From positions 3,479,501 through 3,543,500 of the forward strand of contig NZ_CP112881.1 in NCBI RefSeq assembly GCF_026409565.1: 64,000 bases of DNA. The letters run 5' to 3'. The notes under the pieces are model-generated. The model searched no databases. It worked only from the letters and a program-made list of their open reading frames with translations, and was not told the origin of the DNA. Within the stretch, counting starts at the first letter, position 1. Every line of letters starts with the position of its first letter. This DNA comes from Sneathiella aquimaris. GTDB lineage: Bacteria; Pseudomonadota; Alphaproteobacteria; Sneathiellales; Sneathiellaceae. A program made the position numbers and the translations under genes. This document shows, piece after piece, positions 9,250 through 18,714 of the stretch.

Positions 9250-9275
9250 AGCCGAAGACCTTCTTCGGCTTTTTT
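9250..9275. terminator. Bidirectional intrinsic terminator between argB and the DUF2336 gene
   Basis: Perfect 9-bp stem AGCCGAAGA/TCTTCGGCT with loop CCT, followed by a T run on the plus strand and preceded by an A run, so it can act in both directions between the convergent genes. Confidence 0.88.
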
Positions 9276-10524
9276 ATTCTTCCACATAAAAAGAAAGCTG
9301 CCAGTCCATTTCCTTTTCGTCAAAAGGATATTCCACGCCATCTTTTGCGTTTACCAATTTTGTATTGGGGACATGGGCAATTTCTGTCTGGATCCGAATA
9401 GCCAGCCGCATGGACAATTTTGCACGCCAGCAAAGAGAGGTTACGACTTTGCCGTTTCGCGAGTTCAGGATCCGGCGGATCACCCCGACGGACAGCCCCG
9501 TCATCAGCGCCAGCCCATTATGAACGAAACTCAGATCTTTTGACGTCACGGCTTCGGTCAGCGTCTTTTCATCCAGCCTGCCCGTTGCCCAAAGCTTCTC
9601 GGCACGGACCTGCCCATCGTCTTCCCTCGGCTCGTCAAAATTCTCAACTTCTTCGATACGTCCTTTGACAGACTTTTTCAGTTCTTTTTCAATATCCGGC
9701 GACAGGTCATTTCTCTCCACCAGCTTATCAACAAGAGACGACGCCACAAAACCGGCAATGCGGCGCATGGCCCGGATGGAAAGATCGACACGCATCACCA
9801 TAGGCTCATGCAAGTCTTCTACCGTTTCAGCCTGACTGATAATCTGATCCAGTGTGTCTTCACGAACCCGCGCGGACGAGTTGGCGAGCAAAGCTGCCAC
9901 AGCCGGAATTTCCAGTGAGGCAGCCACTGCGTCTGAAACATCCTCTCCAATATTTGGGCGTCGGGCAATGGCAGGTAATGCCCCGGCCGCAACACCACTG
10001 GCGATCACTTCCAACAGGTCTGCTTCGGTCAGTAGCGGTGAATATTCAAGAACCGGGCTCGCCACGATTTCTTCGACATCTTTAGCCAATGCCATGATGA
10101 CATGTTTGGGCGCCTCCAGCGTATCTTTCAAGGACTCCGAGAGAATTGCCCGTACCGAAGGCAACTGATCGGAGGCAAGCACTTCAAGAATTTCGATGGT
10201 TTGTTCGCGAATTGAATCCGCATCTGTGCCGCTGATATCCGGAAGAATTTTACATATTTTTCGGGCAAGTTCAGATCGAACCTGATCATCCGTATCCGTT
10301 GCCAAAATGGTGTTGGCCTGAACGGGAGTATTCGTATTCCGCGCAACATTCCGCCGGACTTCTGGCGAGTTATCATCCGTCAGATAATACAAAACCTCTG
10401 GCCGAACAGAAGCACTGGATGCCAGTTTTGCCCGTACTTTCGGGTTTTCGTCCCGCGCAAGTCCCTTACTATCTTCATAGCTGACTTCTTGCTTTTTCTT
10501 TTTGCCAAATAACTTCTTAAGCAT
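9274..10524 (-). CDS. DUF2336 HEAT-like repeat protein
   Basis: 416 residues, soluble and acidic after a basic start (MLKKLFGKKKKQE). The N-terminal half is built from short alpha-helical repeats of the ENPKVRAKLASSASVRPEVLYYLTDD kind, typical of DUF2336 proteins with HEAT/armadillo-like folds. No catalytic motif is visible. The family is common in alphaproteobacteria, often beside signalling genes, and is thought to be a protein-interaction scaffold. The start overlaps the end of the diguanylate cyclase gene by eight bases, which suggests translational coupling and a shared function. Confidence 0.82.
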   Translation of the reverse strand: MLKKLFGKKKKQEVSYEDSKGLARDENPKVRAKLASSASVRPEVLYYLTDDNSPEVRRNVARNTNTPVQANTILATDTDDQVRSELARKICKILPDISGTDADSIREQTIEILEVLASDQLPSVRAILSESLKDTLEAPKHVIMALAKDVEEIVASPVLEYSPLLTEADLLEVIASGVAAGALPAIARRPNIGEDVSDAVAASLEIPAVAALLANSSARVREDTLDQIISQAETVEDLHEPMVMRVDLSIRAMRRIAGFVASSLVDKLVERNDLSPDIEKELKKSVKGRIEEVENFDEPREDDGQVRAEKLWATGRLDEKTLTEAVTSKDLSFVHNGLALMTGLSVGVIRRILNSRNGKVVTSLCWRAKLSMRLAIRIQTEIAHVPNTKLVNAKDGVEYPFDEKEMDWQLSFYVEE

Positions 10525-12253
10525 CTTTTTGTTCCACTTTTTCTACAGCATCCGCGATAGAAAAAGCCCCCTTCCCCCGAGCCTTAACCTTATACATTGC
10601 CGCATCTGCACGCGCCAATAAACTATCCAGTGTTTCATTATCCTGCCCATCAGTGAGGGCAATGCCAATTGAAAAACTCAAACTGGGATCCAAAACATTG
10701 AGGCGGCCAGACATTTCCTGGCAAAGCTTTTGCAAATGTTCTGCTTTTTCAATTGTTTTATCGCGCGGAATGTCTTCCAACCACATGGCAAATTCATCAC
10801 CGCCCAATCGAGCAACCATATCACCAACCCGGGAATGCTCTGCCAAAAGTTGACTAACACCCTTTAGAACTTCGTCCCCTTTTTCGTGGCCGAAACGGTC
10901 ATTAACCGGCTTAAAATTATCCAGATCAATATAAAATAGTGCGTTGCCACCCTTGGACCTTTGGCGGGTTTTAAGCCGTTTTTCAACATCCTCATGAAAG
11001 GCCCGACGATTAAGCAAGCCACTTAATTCATCTGTACGGGAGAGCTGCTCCAACGTTTCGCGCGCCTTTATTTGAATAAGAGCAACACCCAGATGTTCGC
11101 TTAACAGGCGCATCAGACGGTTTTCTCCCTCCTCCAGTTCGGTCGCTTCTTTCCGGCGAACCAAGGCAACGGCACCATCCAGCTGACTGTTCGATTGAAT
11201 GGGCGCGATAAACAAGCGCCAATCACCGCTTTCCAGTTCCGTCAGCCCGTCGGTTTCAACTGTCGTTTGATGACGCATCCAATTGAGAAACGCTGCCTCC
11301 ACTTCATCATTTATCCCACTTTTGAACATCATCTCAAGCGAACCAGATGAGTTTTTCCGGGTCAACATCATGCGGGTGCTGTTTAACGCATCACAGGCGC
11401 CGCGACCGGCGATTTCGAACAATCGGGCTGGGTCAATTTCGTGGCGAATAGCGTCAATGATCTTTGAGAAAACCTTTTCCTGTGCCGCCATTTTTTCGAA
11501 TTGAGAGCGTTGCTCCATCTCGAAAGTAATGTCACGCCCCGCGCCCCGGCAACCGATATGACTTCCTGCATCATCAAAAACGGGGATGGATGAAATACGC
11601 ATGCAGGCCAATGCAGACGAGCGATCCCGCAGCCAGATCACCTCATCTTCCACCGGTACAGCACTTTCAAACGGGTTTGTTAGGGCGTCTGCCTCGTCAT
11701 CCTCAGAAGGAATGATCAGGTCCCGGGCAAGTCGGCCATCCAGTTCTGCTGCCGTGAAGCCAATCGCGCCTCGTGGAGAGACATATCGAAAACATCCATA
11801 TTCATCAGTTTCCCAAACGAATTCAGCAGTACAGGTAACAAGATCCTTAAATAATTGCCGGGACGCAACCAGCGCATTTGTCAGGTTTCGCTGCATACTG
11901 ACATCTTTTCCGGTCACAAGAACCCCCCCGCCCGACAGAGGCAGCAGCGTCAGGTCAAACACTTCAATTACATCGTCAGTACCGTATGTGAAGGTAAAAT
12001 GTTCAGAACGGTTTCGTGTCAAAACACCTTTTACTGCGCTTCTGAATTTACCGTCCGTTTGCTTTCCCATTTCATTAAGCAAAGGAACAGAAGAGAGGTT
12101 GCCTTCAACCAACTGGCAATCCTCGTCCAAAATAAAGGCAGGCCCCGGAAAGTTTTCCAGCAATGTCTCCTGCTCTTCGAGAATGACACCCGGCACCGGC
12201 TTGGCACTTAATGCATTATTCCTGCCAAACGACAGGGAACTAAGCAAACCCAT
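10517..12253 (-). CDS. PAS-PAS-GAF-GGDEF diguanylate cyclase
   Basis: 578 residues, no membrane segment. A degenerate PAS-like region lies at about 25-118, a clearer PAS at about 130-245 (ETDEYGCFRYVSPRGAIGFT), a GAF-like domain at about 260-395 and a GGDEF domain from about 405. The active-site loop is intact (GGDEF, 484-488), and an RxxD inhibitory site (RVGD, 475-478) sits the usual five residues upstream, so it should make cyclic di-GMP with product inhibition. The input ligand is unknown. It is the first gene of a two-gene unit with the DUF2336 protein. Confidence 0.9.
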   Translation of the reverse strand: MGLLSSLSFGRNNALSAKPVPGVILEEQETLLENFPGPAFILDEDCQLVEGNLSSVPLLNEMGKQTDGKFRSAVKGVLTRNRSEHFTFTYGTDDVIEVFDLTLLPLSGGGVLVTGKDVSMQRNLTNALVASRQLFKDLVTCTAEFVWETDEYGCFRYVSPRGAIGFTAAELDGRLARDLIIPSEDDEADALTNPFESAVPVEDEVIWLRDRSSALACMRISSIPVFDDAGSHIGCRGAGRDITFEMEQRSQFEKMAAQEKVFSKIIDAIRHEIDPARLFEIAGRGACDALNSTRMMLTRKNSSGSLEMMFKSGINDEVEAAFLNWMRHQTTVETDGLTELESGDWRLFIAPIQSNSQLDGAVALVRRKEATELEEGENRLMRLLSEHLGVALIQIKARETLEQLSRTDELSGLLNRRAFHEDVEKRLKTRQRSKGGNALFYIDLDNFKPVNDRFGHEKGDEVLKGVSQLLAEHSRVGDMVARLGGDEFAMWLEDIPRDKTIEKAEHLQKLCQEMSGRLNVLDPSLSFSIGIALTDGQDNETLDSLLARADAAMYKVKARGKGAFSIADAVEKVEQKDA

Positions 12254-12397
12254 AAATTAATCCATGCTAAAATAATTTTTTTTAATCTCGAAAGCCTAAT
12301 GAAAACAACTTAACAGCGCCTTAAAAACCAAAAGGAATAAGAAAGTTTCTGACAATTTTTGCTTGTTCTTTTGACAGTCAGACACCACACTTGAAGG

Positions 12398-13084
12398 ATG
12401 GAACAAAAAAGTAACTGGTCTGATTTTTCAGACATCGATACATGGATTTTCGATCTCGACAACACGCTGTATCCCGCTCATTGCAATCTATTTGCGCAGA
12501 TTGACCAAAAAATGGGGGACTTTGTCGCTGATTTTTTAAAAGTCGACCATGCAGAAGCAAAAAAAATTCAAAAGCACTACTTTCAGACCTATGGGACAAC
12601 GTTAAATGGCCTGATGAAATGTCATGACATGCATCCGGATGATTTTTTAGCGTTTGTTCATGATATCGACGTGAGTGAAATGGCCCGTGCTGAAAAGCTG
12701 GATGCCGCCCTGCATGAGCTCAGCGGTCGGAAAATCATTTTCACGAACGGTTCTGATGATCATGCGACAAATGTATCCCGGCAACTGGGGATCGATCATC
12801 ATTTTGATCATATTTTTGATATTCGAAAATGTGACTTTATTCCCAAGCCCGAAATATCTGTTTACCATAAAATGATTGATGAACTGGATATCACACCAAG
12901 CCGGGCCGTTTTCTTTGAAGATATGGCAAAGAATCTTAAACCTGCGCATGATCTGGGAATGACAACCGTTTGGGTCCCGAACGAGGAACACTGGTCTTCA
13001 GAAACATCGGAGGGGCCTCATATTCATCATATTGCGGAAGATTTGCCCGATTGGCTGCATCGCTTGCTGGCAAGCAGGCCCTAG
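12398..13084 (+). CDS. HAD-family pyrimidine 5'-nucleotidase
   Basis: 228 residues. HAD motif I is FDLDNTLYP near residues 19-27, motif II is IIFTNGS, the motif III lysine lies in FIPKPE, and motif IV is VFFEDMAKN. The family (yeast SDT1/PHM8-like, annotated pyrimidine 5'-nucleotidase) dephosphorylates UMP/CMP-like nucleotides, although specificity in alphaproteobacteria is inferred. The ATG at 12398 directly follows GAAGG, so the ribosome site spacing is odd. The gene is 71 bases upstream of dapD, a common alphaproteobacterial pairing, but dapD also has its own promoter-like sequence. Confidence 0.85.
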   Translation: MEQKSNWSDFSDIDTWIFDLDNTLYPAHCNLFAQIDQKMGDFVADFLKVDHAEAKKIQKHYFQTYGTTLNGLMKCHDMHPDDFLAFVHDIDVSEMARAEKLDAALHELSGRKIIFTNGSDDHATNVSRQLGIDHHFDHIFDIRKCDFIPKPEISVYHKMIDELDITPSRAVFFEDMAKNLKPAHDLGMTTVWVPNEEHWSSETSEGPHIHHIAEDLPDWLHRLLASRP

Positions 13085-13088
13085 GCAG

Positions 13089-13116
13089 TTGACTTGACGC
13101 TTCGGCGCGGTATGGT
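13089..13116 (+). promoter_or_regulatory. Probable sigma-70 promoter of dapD
   Basis: TTGACT (13089-13094), a 16-base spacer and TATGGT (13111-13116). It lies just after the nucleotidase stop and about 40 bases before the dapD start codon, which has a GAGG ribosome site. Confidence 0.55.
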
Positions 13117-13155
13117 GCGACAACAGAATTCCACTTATGAAATTGAGGTTCAAGA

Positions 13156-14001
13156 ATGAGTCTGACCGAATTGCAACCGGTTATTGAAGCGGCATGGGAC
13201 AACCGGGATGCCATTTCTCCTGCCACAAAAGGTGAACAACGCGATGCCATCGAGGCAACCCTTCTCGCACTTGATAGCGGTGCTGCCCGTGTTGCAGAAA
13301 AAACAACAGATGGCTGGCATGTCAATCAGTGGCTTAAAAAGGCGGTTCTGCTGTCTTTTCGCCTGAACGATATGGAAATGATTGCAGGTGCGCCGGGGAC
13401 AAACAGCAATTGGTATGACAAAGTTCCCAGTAAATTCGAAGGCTGGACAGAGGACACTTTTAAAGCCGCTGGCTTTCGGGCGGTTCCAGGATGTGTCGTG
13501 CGCCGCAGTGCCCATATCGCACCAAACGTGGTCTTGATGCCTAGTTTTGTTAATCTTGGCGCTTTTGTTGATTCTGGAACAATGGTTGATACTTGGGCCA
13601 CTGTTGGCTCTTGCGCGCAGATCGGCAAAGATGTGCATCTATCTGGCGGTGTTGGCATTGGTGGCGTTCTGGAGCCACTTCAGGCCGGTCCTGTGATCAT
13701 CGAAGATAACTGTTTTATCGGCGCCCGCTCTGAAGTGGTTGAAGGGGTTGTTGTTGAAACAGGTGCCGTTCTGTCCATGGGTGTGTTTATTGGTGCCTCC
13801 ACAAAAATTGTGAACCGGGAAACCGGCGAAGTTCATATCGGACGCGTCCCGGCTTACTCCGTCGTTGTCCCAGGAAGCCTTCCCGGAAAGCCATTGCCGG
13901 ACGGAACACCCGGACCAAGCCTGTATTGTGCTGTGATTGTTAAAACTGTTGACGAGCAAACACGGTCGAAAACATCCATCAACGACTTGCTACGCGACTA
14001 A
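13156..14001 (+). CDS. dapD: Tetrahydrodipicolinate N-succinyltransferase
   Basis: 281 residues, normal for DapD. It transfers succinyl from succinyl-CoA to tetrahydrodipicolinate in the succinylase branch of lysine/meso-diaminopimelate synthesis. The N-terminal helical domain contains [13 protein letters not shown], and the left-handed beta-helix is visible as hexapeptide repeats from about residue 115 ([20 protein letters not shown]), including [20 protein letters not shown]. It ends with SINDLLRD. The later desuccinylase gene dapE lies 1 kb downstream. Confidence 0.97.
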   Translation: MSLTELQPVIEAAWDNRDAISPATKGEQRDAIEATLLALDSGAARVAEKTTDGWHVNQWLKKAVLLSFRLNDMEMIAGAPGTNSNWYDKVPSKFEGWTEDTFKAAGFRAVPGCVVRRSAHIAPNVVLMPSFVNLGAFVDSGTMVDTWATVGSCAQIGKDVHLSGGVGIGGVLEPLQAGPVIIEDNCFIGARSEVVEGVVVETGAVLSMGVFIGASTKIVNRETGEVHIGRVPAYSVVVPGSLPGKPLPDGTPGPSLYCAVIVKTVDEQTRSKTSINDLLRD

Positions 14002-14021
14002 GCAACGTTTTATGCCATCTG

Positions 14022-14050
14022 AAAAACCCGCCTTAAACGGCGGGTTTTTT
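14022..14050. terminator. Intrinsic terminator after dapD, shared with the convergent DMT gene
   Basis: An 11-bp stem AAAAACCCGCC/GGCGGGTTTTT with a six-base loop and a T run. The loop carries the stop codon of the minus-strand transporter. A runs upstream allow use in both directions. Confidence 0.88.
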
Positions 14051-14920
14051 TCTGTTCTCGCGATAGACCATATATAATCCGCTCGCGGCAATAACCGCGG
14101 ATCCGACCCAGACATTAGAGGTTGGAATTTCATCAAATAGAACGATCCCAAGCAGCACTGCCCAGATCAAGGCTGTATATTCAAAGGGGGTAATGACCCC
14201 CACTTCACCAATTGTAAACGCCTTGATGATGAAAAAATTTCCGATTAAAGACAAAAACGCAACGATTGCGGCAACGCCAACATCAGCGACTGGCATGGGA
14301 ACCCAATAAAAAACAGACCCTGTCGCACCGCACAACATAACGACAAAATTCACGTAGAAGACAATCGTAAACGTGGCTTCTGTTGAGCCAAGCCAGCGAC
14401 TGCTGAGCATCAAAAAACAGTAGGCAAGGCTGCCACCCAGCACGAGAAAAGCCGCAGGATCAAAAACCTCGCTCGTTGGCTGTACAACGTAGAGAACGCC
14501 GCAAAATCCAACAAAAATTGCCCCCCATCGATGTATGCCGACCTTCTCTTTAAAAAACGGTACCGACAACGCTGTCATAACAAAGGGTGAAATGAAGAAG
14601 ATCACCGTGGCCTCCGCCAACCCCATGGAACGCAACGCGCTGAAAAAACAAAAAGGGGCAACAAAGCCCAACACCCCCCGCACGCCATGCGCAAAAACAC
14701 GATTGGTTTTGATCAGGCGCAGTCCACCCATAAAGGGCAACAATGCCAAAAGAACCACAACGTTCATAAGGCTGCGGACAAACAAAATCTGAAAAACCGA
14801 GTAGTCAGCGTGAACCAGCCATTTTGCCGCCGCATCCATTGTCGACATGGTAACGATCGCCGCAACCATATAAAGAATACCGGTTAGATTATTAATGCCG
14901 GGGGCGCTGTGTGATGTCAT
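14033..14920 (-). CDS. DMT/EamA family transporter
   Basis: 295 residues with about ten hydrophobic helices in two EamA repeats; the second half contains FTIGEVGVITPFEYTALIWAVLLGIVLFDEIP, the EamA signature. The first repeat has MDAAAKWLVHADYSVFQILFVRSL. It is a predicted inner-membrane drug/metabolite transporter, similar to those annotated as S-adenosylmethionine or amino-acid carriers; substrate cannot be read from sequence. It is transcribed against dapD and dapE and interrupts the dap pair. Confidence 0.85.
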   Translation of the reverse strand: MTSHSAPGINNLTGILYMVAAIVTMSTMDAAAKWLVHADYSVFQILFVRSLMNVVVLLALLPFMGGLRLIKTNRVFAHGVRGVLGFVAPFCFFSALRSMGLAEATVIFFISPFVMTALSVPFFKEKVGIHRWGAIFVGFCGVLYVVQPTSEVFDPAAFLVLGGSLAYCFLMLSSRWLGSTEATFTIVFYVNFVVMLCGATGSVFYWVPMPVADVGVAAIVAFLSLIGNFFIIKAFTIGEVGVITPFEYTALIWAVLLGIVLFDEIPTSNVWVGSAVIAASGLYMVYRENRKKPAV

Positions 14921-15029
14921 GGGCTAGCCTGCGAAAGAGAGGAAAAACAGACTTATCCCGGATTGCCTTGCGCGTCAATTATCCGTCAAAGACATTGACC
15001 CTCCAGAACGGGAACGGTAAAGGACATAC

Positions 15030-16199
15030 ATGACTTATATGGATGATCTTGATGTTGTTACGCTCACGCAGGAGCTTATGCGCTGCCCAAGTGTAACCCC
15101 CGCCGACGCAGGCGCTCTAAATGTTCTGCAATCTGTCCTTGAAAAAATCGGTTTTGACTGTCACCGGCTGACTTTTTCAGATGACAATACGCCAGATGTT
15201 GAAAATCTTTACGCAAGATATGGCACAGGCGCACCTAATTTCTGTTTTGCCGGCCATACTGACGTTGTCCCTCCCGGCGACCTTAACTCGTGGAGTGTTG
15301 ATCCGTTTGATTCCGTCATCAAAGACGGGATGCTGTACGGTCGCGGCGCGGCCGACATGAAAGCTGCTGTCGCGTGTTTTGCCGTCTCTGCCCAACGCCT
15401 GATCAAATCCCGCAAAGGAAAATTTGACGGATCAATTAGCCTGTTGATTACAGGGGATGAAGAAGGGCCCGCCATCAACGGAACCCGCAAAGTACTTGAA
15501 TGGATGTCAGAACAGGGCGAGCGGATTGATCATTGCCTTGTAGGAGAACCGACAAACCCGAAGGCACTCGGTGACATGGTCAAAATTGGTCGACGCGGTT
15601 CATTCACCGGCTTTTTGACCGTCAATGGCACAGAAGGACATGTCGCCTACCCGCATTTGGCGGACAATCCTGTTCCTCACCTGATCGCCATGATGTCTGC
15701 GTTGGATCATATGCATCTTGATGATGGCAGCGCCCATTTCCAGCAAAGCAATCTTGAGTTTACCACCGTAGATGTGGGAAACCCTGCGACCAATGTTATC
15801 CCGCCGGCTGCCAGAGCGACTTTCAATATCCGCTTTAACACAGAACATACGCTTGACGGTCTGGATCATAAAATACGATCCCTGCTTGATGAAATTGCCA
15901 AGGACCGAAATGCCAACTATGATCTGAAAGTCCTTAAAAATTCTGAGCCCTTCCTGACAAGCGAGGGGGATTTCAGCAGCTTGGTTGCGCAGTCCATTGC
16001 GGAGCATCTTGGCACAAAACCTGAGCTTTCAACAACGGGGGGCACATCTGATGCCCGCTATATTAAAAATTATTGCCCCGTTGTCGAATTTGGCCTTGTC
16101 GGGCAGACGATGCATAAAGTCGATGAACATGTCGCTGTCGACGATATCGAGCAGTTAGCCAATATTTACACGTCAATTTTAGATGGATATTTCAAATAA
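15030..16199 (+). CDS. dapE: Succinyl-diaminopimelate desuccinylase
   Basis: 389 residues, M20 peptidase family. It releases succinate from N-succinyl-L,L-diaminopimelate. The metal-site motifs are [27 protein letters not shown] and LVGEPT, and a C-terminal [10 protein letters not shown] together with [10 protein letters not shown] supplies the last His, all in the DapE style. AAAGGA precedes the start. A small membrane protein gene follows after four bases. A second, clearly different M20 protein is present in the AST operon at 18.7 kb. Confidence 0.95.
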   Translation: MTYMDDLDVVTLTQELMRCPSVTPADAGALNVLQSVLEKIGFDCHRLTFSDDNTPDVENLYARYGTGAPNFCFAGHTDVVPPGDLNSWSVDPFDSVIKDGMLYGRGAADMKAAVACFAVSAQRLIKSRKGKFDGSISLLITGDEEGPAINGTRKVLEWMSEQGERIDHCLVGEPTNPKALGDMVKIGRRGSFTGFLTVNGTEGHVAYPHLADNPVPHLIAMMSALDHMHLDDGSAHFQQSNLEFTTVDVGNPATNVIPPAARATFNIRFNTEHTLDGLDHKIRSLLDEIAKDRNANYDLKVLKNSEPFLTSEGDFSSLVAQSIAEHLGTKPELSTTGGTSDARYIKNYCPVVEFGLVGQTMHKVDEHVAVDDIEQLANIYTSILDGYFK

Positions 16200-16204
16200 A
16201 TCAG

Positions 16205-16774
16205 ATGGCTGGTCTCTACGAAGTTATTTACTCATTATTTGGTAGTTTCCGGCTCGCACTACGCGACCCCGATGCTTTGCGGTATTTCAATCTGTCCCCG
16301 GCTGGCTTTTGGGCGTCTTTTACGGCACTTCTGCTTTCCGTCCCGTTGCTTGCCCTGGATTTCTATCTTGATTTTCGTTTGATTGGGGCGGAAATCCCTG
16401 CTCTACCGTTTATCTTGAGCAAGCTTGGCATCACCTATGTTTCCTGGCTGCTATATTTGGTGATCGTCGGGGTTGCCGACCAGTATATTTTTGAAACGAA
16501 AAAGTTTGGCAACTTTACCATTATCTATAACTGGGCGCAGCTTGCTCTAATCTGTGTCTGGCTCCCATTTTCCATTCTTTCCATGGGTTATCTTGGCCTC
16601 GCACTAACGTCCCTGCTTTCCCTGACATTCCTGATCCTCTCTTATGTTTTTCTTTGGTATATCTTAAGACGGACACTCGAAATTTCGGGTACTGCGGCTG
16701 TACTGATGGCGTTTATTGAATTTGTTGTCGCACTTTCCCTTCATCAGATCGTGCTGCGCATTTTTTACGGGTAA
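16205..16774 (+). CDS. Multi-pass membrane protein of unknown function
   Basis: 189 residues, with five or so hydrophobic helices (for example FWASFTALLLSVPLLALDFYL, LLYLVIVGVADQYIF and LALTSLLSLTFLILSYVFLWYIL). The N-terminus has FRLALRDPDALRYFNLSPAGF before the first helix. I do not recognise a named family; it resembles Yip1-like small membrane proteins found after dapE in related bacteria. It starts four bases after dapE without an obvious ribosome site, so it probably depends on translational coupling. It ends three bases before the convergent Lrp gene. Confidence 0.75.
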   Translation: MAGLYEVIYSLFGSFRLALRDPDALRYFNLSPAGFWASFTALLLSVPLLALDFYLDFRLIGAEIPALPFILSKLGITYVSWLLYLVIVGVADQYIFETKKFGNFTIIYNWAQLALICVWLPFSILSMGYLGLALTSLLSLTFLILSYVFLWYILRRTLEISGTAAVLMAFIEFVVALSLHQIVLRIFYG

Positions 16775-16777
16775 ATT

Positions 16778-17272
16778 CTATTGCAGAAGTGCGCCTAGTG
16801 GATATCCGGTAAATTTTTTGTTCTCTGTCATCACCACATGGGTTTTGATGTTCACCACATTGGCACCCGAATTTAGAAGATTTTCGTTTACTTCGTGATA
16901 CCGCTCCATATCCGCGCAAACGATGCGCAGGATAAAATCACATCCTCCGCTCACAGTATCGCACTGGACAACCTCTGACACCCCTTCAACAAACTGCTCA
17001 AACACACGAAAATCCTGCTGGCGGTGGCTTTCCAATGTCACCATGGCGATGCAGGTAATATACCGGCATAACCGATCCAGATTTACCGTGCCTTGATAGG
17101 GGCCTATACACCCGTCTTCTTCAAGTTTGCGAACCCGAGCCAGACAAGAGCTCGGGGACAGCCCCACCTGTTCGGCCAATTGCTGGTTGGTTATTCTCGC
17201 CGACGTCTGCAATGACGAAATAATATTCTGATCAATTGCATCAAGCACCCGCTTACCGCTGCTATTACTCAA
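16778..17272 (-). CDS. Lrp/AsnC family transcriptional regulator
   Basis: 164 residues. The N-terminal winged helix reads LDAIDQNIISSLQTSARITNQQLAEQVGLSPSSCLARVRKLEEDG, followed by the RAM/AsnC ligand-binding domain with VQCDTVSGGCDFILRIVCADMERYHEV. The start is TTG at 17270-17272, supported by a strong AAAGGAGAG seven bases upstream. Such regulators bind DNA as dimers to octamers and sense amino acids. It is divergent from the AST operon across 260 bases, so it is the likely arginine- or ornithine-responsive controller of that operon; this is inference. Confidence 0.88.
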   Translation of the reverse strand: MSNSSGKRVLDAIDQNIISSLQTSARITNQQLAEQVGLSPSSCLARVRKLEEDGCIGPYQGTVNLDRLCRYITCIAMVTLESHRQQDFRVFEQFVEGVSEVVQCDTVSGGCDFILRIVCADMERYHEVNENLLNSGANVVNIKTHVVMTENKKFTGYPLGALLQ

Positions 17273-17392
17273 TATGACTCTCCTTTCAGAATATTACACG
17301 TTAACGGATTAGGCCTACAGAACCTTAAAATCAAGGAAATTTGACTTGTTTTTATAAAAACCTATCTCACACTATAAGAGACGGAGACACAA

Positions 17393-17437
17393 CCGAATAT
17401 AATTCGGCCACACCCCAATTATTCACATATTATTCGG
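17393..17437. promoter_or_regulatory. Candidate Lrp/AsnC operator in the AST control region
   Basis: CCGAATATAATTCGG (17393-17407) is a perfect 6-bp inverted repeat around a three-base AT centre. A second half site ATTCGG follows at 17432-17437, 30 bases from the first, close to three helical turns, with a weaker ATTCGA at 17450. AsnC-family sites are often 15-bp palindromes with AT centres. It lies 126-140 bases before the astC start. Confidence 0.5.
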
Positions 17438-17532
17438 TAAGGCACCCTAAATTCGAAACCCTATTCTCCATCAACCTTGCTACGCTACTGAACAATGCCT
17501 GACACAAAAGCCTGATATAAACTGGAGGAAAA

Positions 17533-18705
17533 ATGCCCCATCAAACCCTTATGGCAACATATGCCCCACCGGAAATCCTCTTTGAAAGGGGAGAAGGCTC
17601 CTATCTGATTACTAAAGAAGGAGAGCGGTATCTTGATTTCATTTCTGGGATCGCGGTAACTGGATTTGGGCACAGCCACCCTCACCTTGTTGGTGCCTTG
17701 AAAGACCAAGCCGATAAATACTGGCACACATCCAACATGTTCCGTGTGGAACAGGGAGAGCAGCTTGCTGACAGGCTTTGCAAACATAGCTTTGCTGATC
17801 GCGTCTTCTTTGGCAATTCCGGCGCTGAAGCTGTTGAGGCTGGCCTCAAGATAATGCGCCGGTATCATTATGATCGCGGTGATACTAAACGGACCCGTAT
17901 TATCGGAATGGAAAATGCGTTTCATGGTCGGACGATCGCAACAGTTGCCGCCGCGGGCAACCCCAGCCACATCAAAGGCTTCTTCACTGGCGATCTGGAA
18001 TGTGATCACGTCCCCTTCGGCGATATTGACGCGCTTCGTGCGGCCATTTCCGATGAAACCGCAGGTGTCATTCTAGAGCCGGTTCAGGGAGAAGGCGGTG
18101 TTCTGCCTGCCCCGAAAGGCTATCTTGAAGCTGTCAGGGCCCTGTGCGATGAAACCGGCATTTTAATGATGGTCGATGAAATCCAATGCGGCATGGGCCG
18201 GACAGGGAAACTCTTCGCCTATGAATGGTCTGACATTGAACCTGATATTCTTTCGTCTGCAAAAGGGCTCGGCGGCGGTTTTCCAATCGGCGCCTGTCTG
18301 GCGACGGAAAAAGCCGCAGCCTGTATGGTCATTGGAACGCACGGATCAACCTTTGGCGGTAACCCACTCGCGACTGCAGTTGGCAACGCAGTGCTTGATC
18401 TGTTGCTTGAAGACGGTTTTTTACAGCAGGTTCAGGAAACAGTAGAAACGCTAAGGCAGGGATTGGTCGAACTGACACAGAAACATCCCCATGTCATCAG
18501 TGATGTTCAGGGCCTGGGGTTGATGCTGGGTGTCAAATGTGTTGTTCCGAACACTGAATTGCTCGCTCGCCTCAGGGATGCCCGGCTTTTATCTGGCCGT
18601 GCTGGGACTGATATCCTCAGGCTTCTGCCACCGCTTAATCTGTCAGAGGAAGACCTTGCAAAGGGCCTCCGCATCATTGACGACGTTTGTACAGATTGGA
18701 AATAG
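17533..18705 (+). CDS. astC: Succinylornithine transaminase (class III aminotransferase)
   Basis: 390 residues, PLP-dependent. The cofactor pocket is visible: NSGAEA (95-100), VDEIQCGMGRTGK with D215, and the Schiff-base lysine K244 in SSAKGLGGGFPIG. The enzyme converts N-succinylornithine and 2-oxoglutarate to succinylglutamate semialdehyde and glutamate. By sequence it could equally be acetylornithine aminotransferase ArgD, and such enzymes often serve both roles; the AST neighbours decide the call. TGGAGGAAAA precedes the ATG. It is the first gene of the AST operon. Confidence 0.88.
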   Translation: MPHQTLMATYAPPEILFERGEGSYLITKEGERYLDFISGIAVTGFGHSHPHLVGALKDQADKYWHTSNMFRVEQGEQLADRLCKHSFADRVFFGNSGAEAVEAGLKIMRRYHYDRGDTKRTRIIGMENAFHGRTIATVAAAGNPSHIKGFFTGDLECDHVPFGDIDALRAAISDETAGVILEPVQGEGGVLPAPKGYLEAVRALCDETGILMMVDEIQCGMGRTGKLFAYEWSDIEPDILSSAKGLGGGFPIGACLATEKAAACMVIGTHGSTFGGNPLATAVGNAVLDLLLEDGFLQQVQETVETLRQGLVELTQKHPHVISDVQGLGLMLGVKCVVPNTELLARLRDARLLSGRAGTDILRLLPPLNLSEEDLAKGLRIIDDVCTDWK

Positions 18706-18714
18706 GGTTTATCC

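Noticed and set aside
11586-12260. Plus-strand frame of 224 codons opposite the diguanylate cyclase
   Set aside because: Antisense shadow of a conserved gene with no motif.
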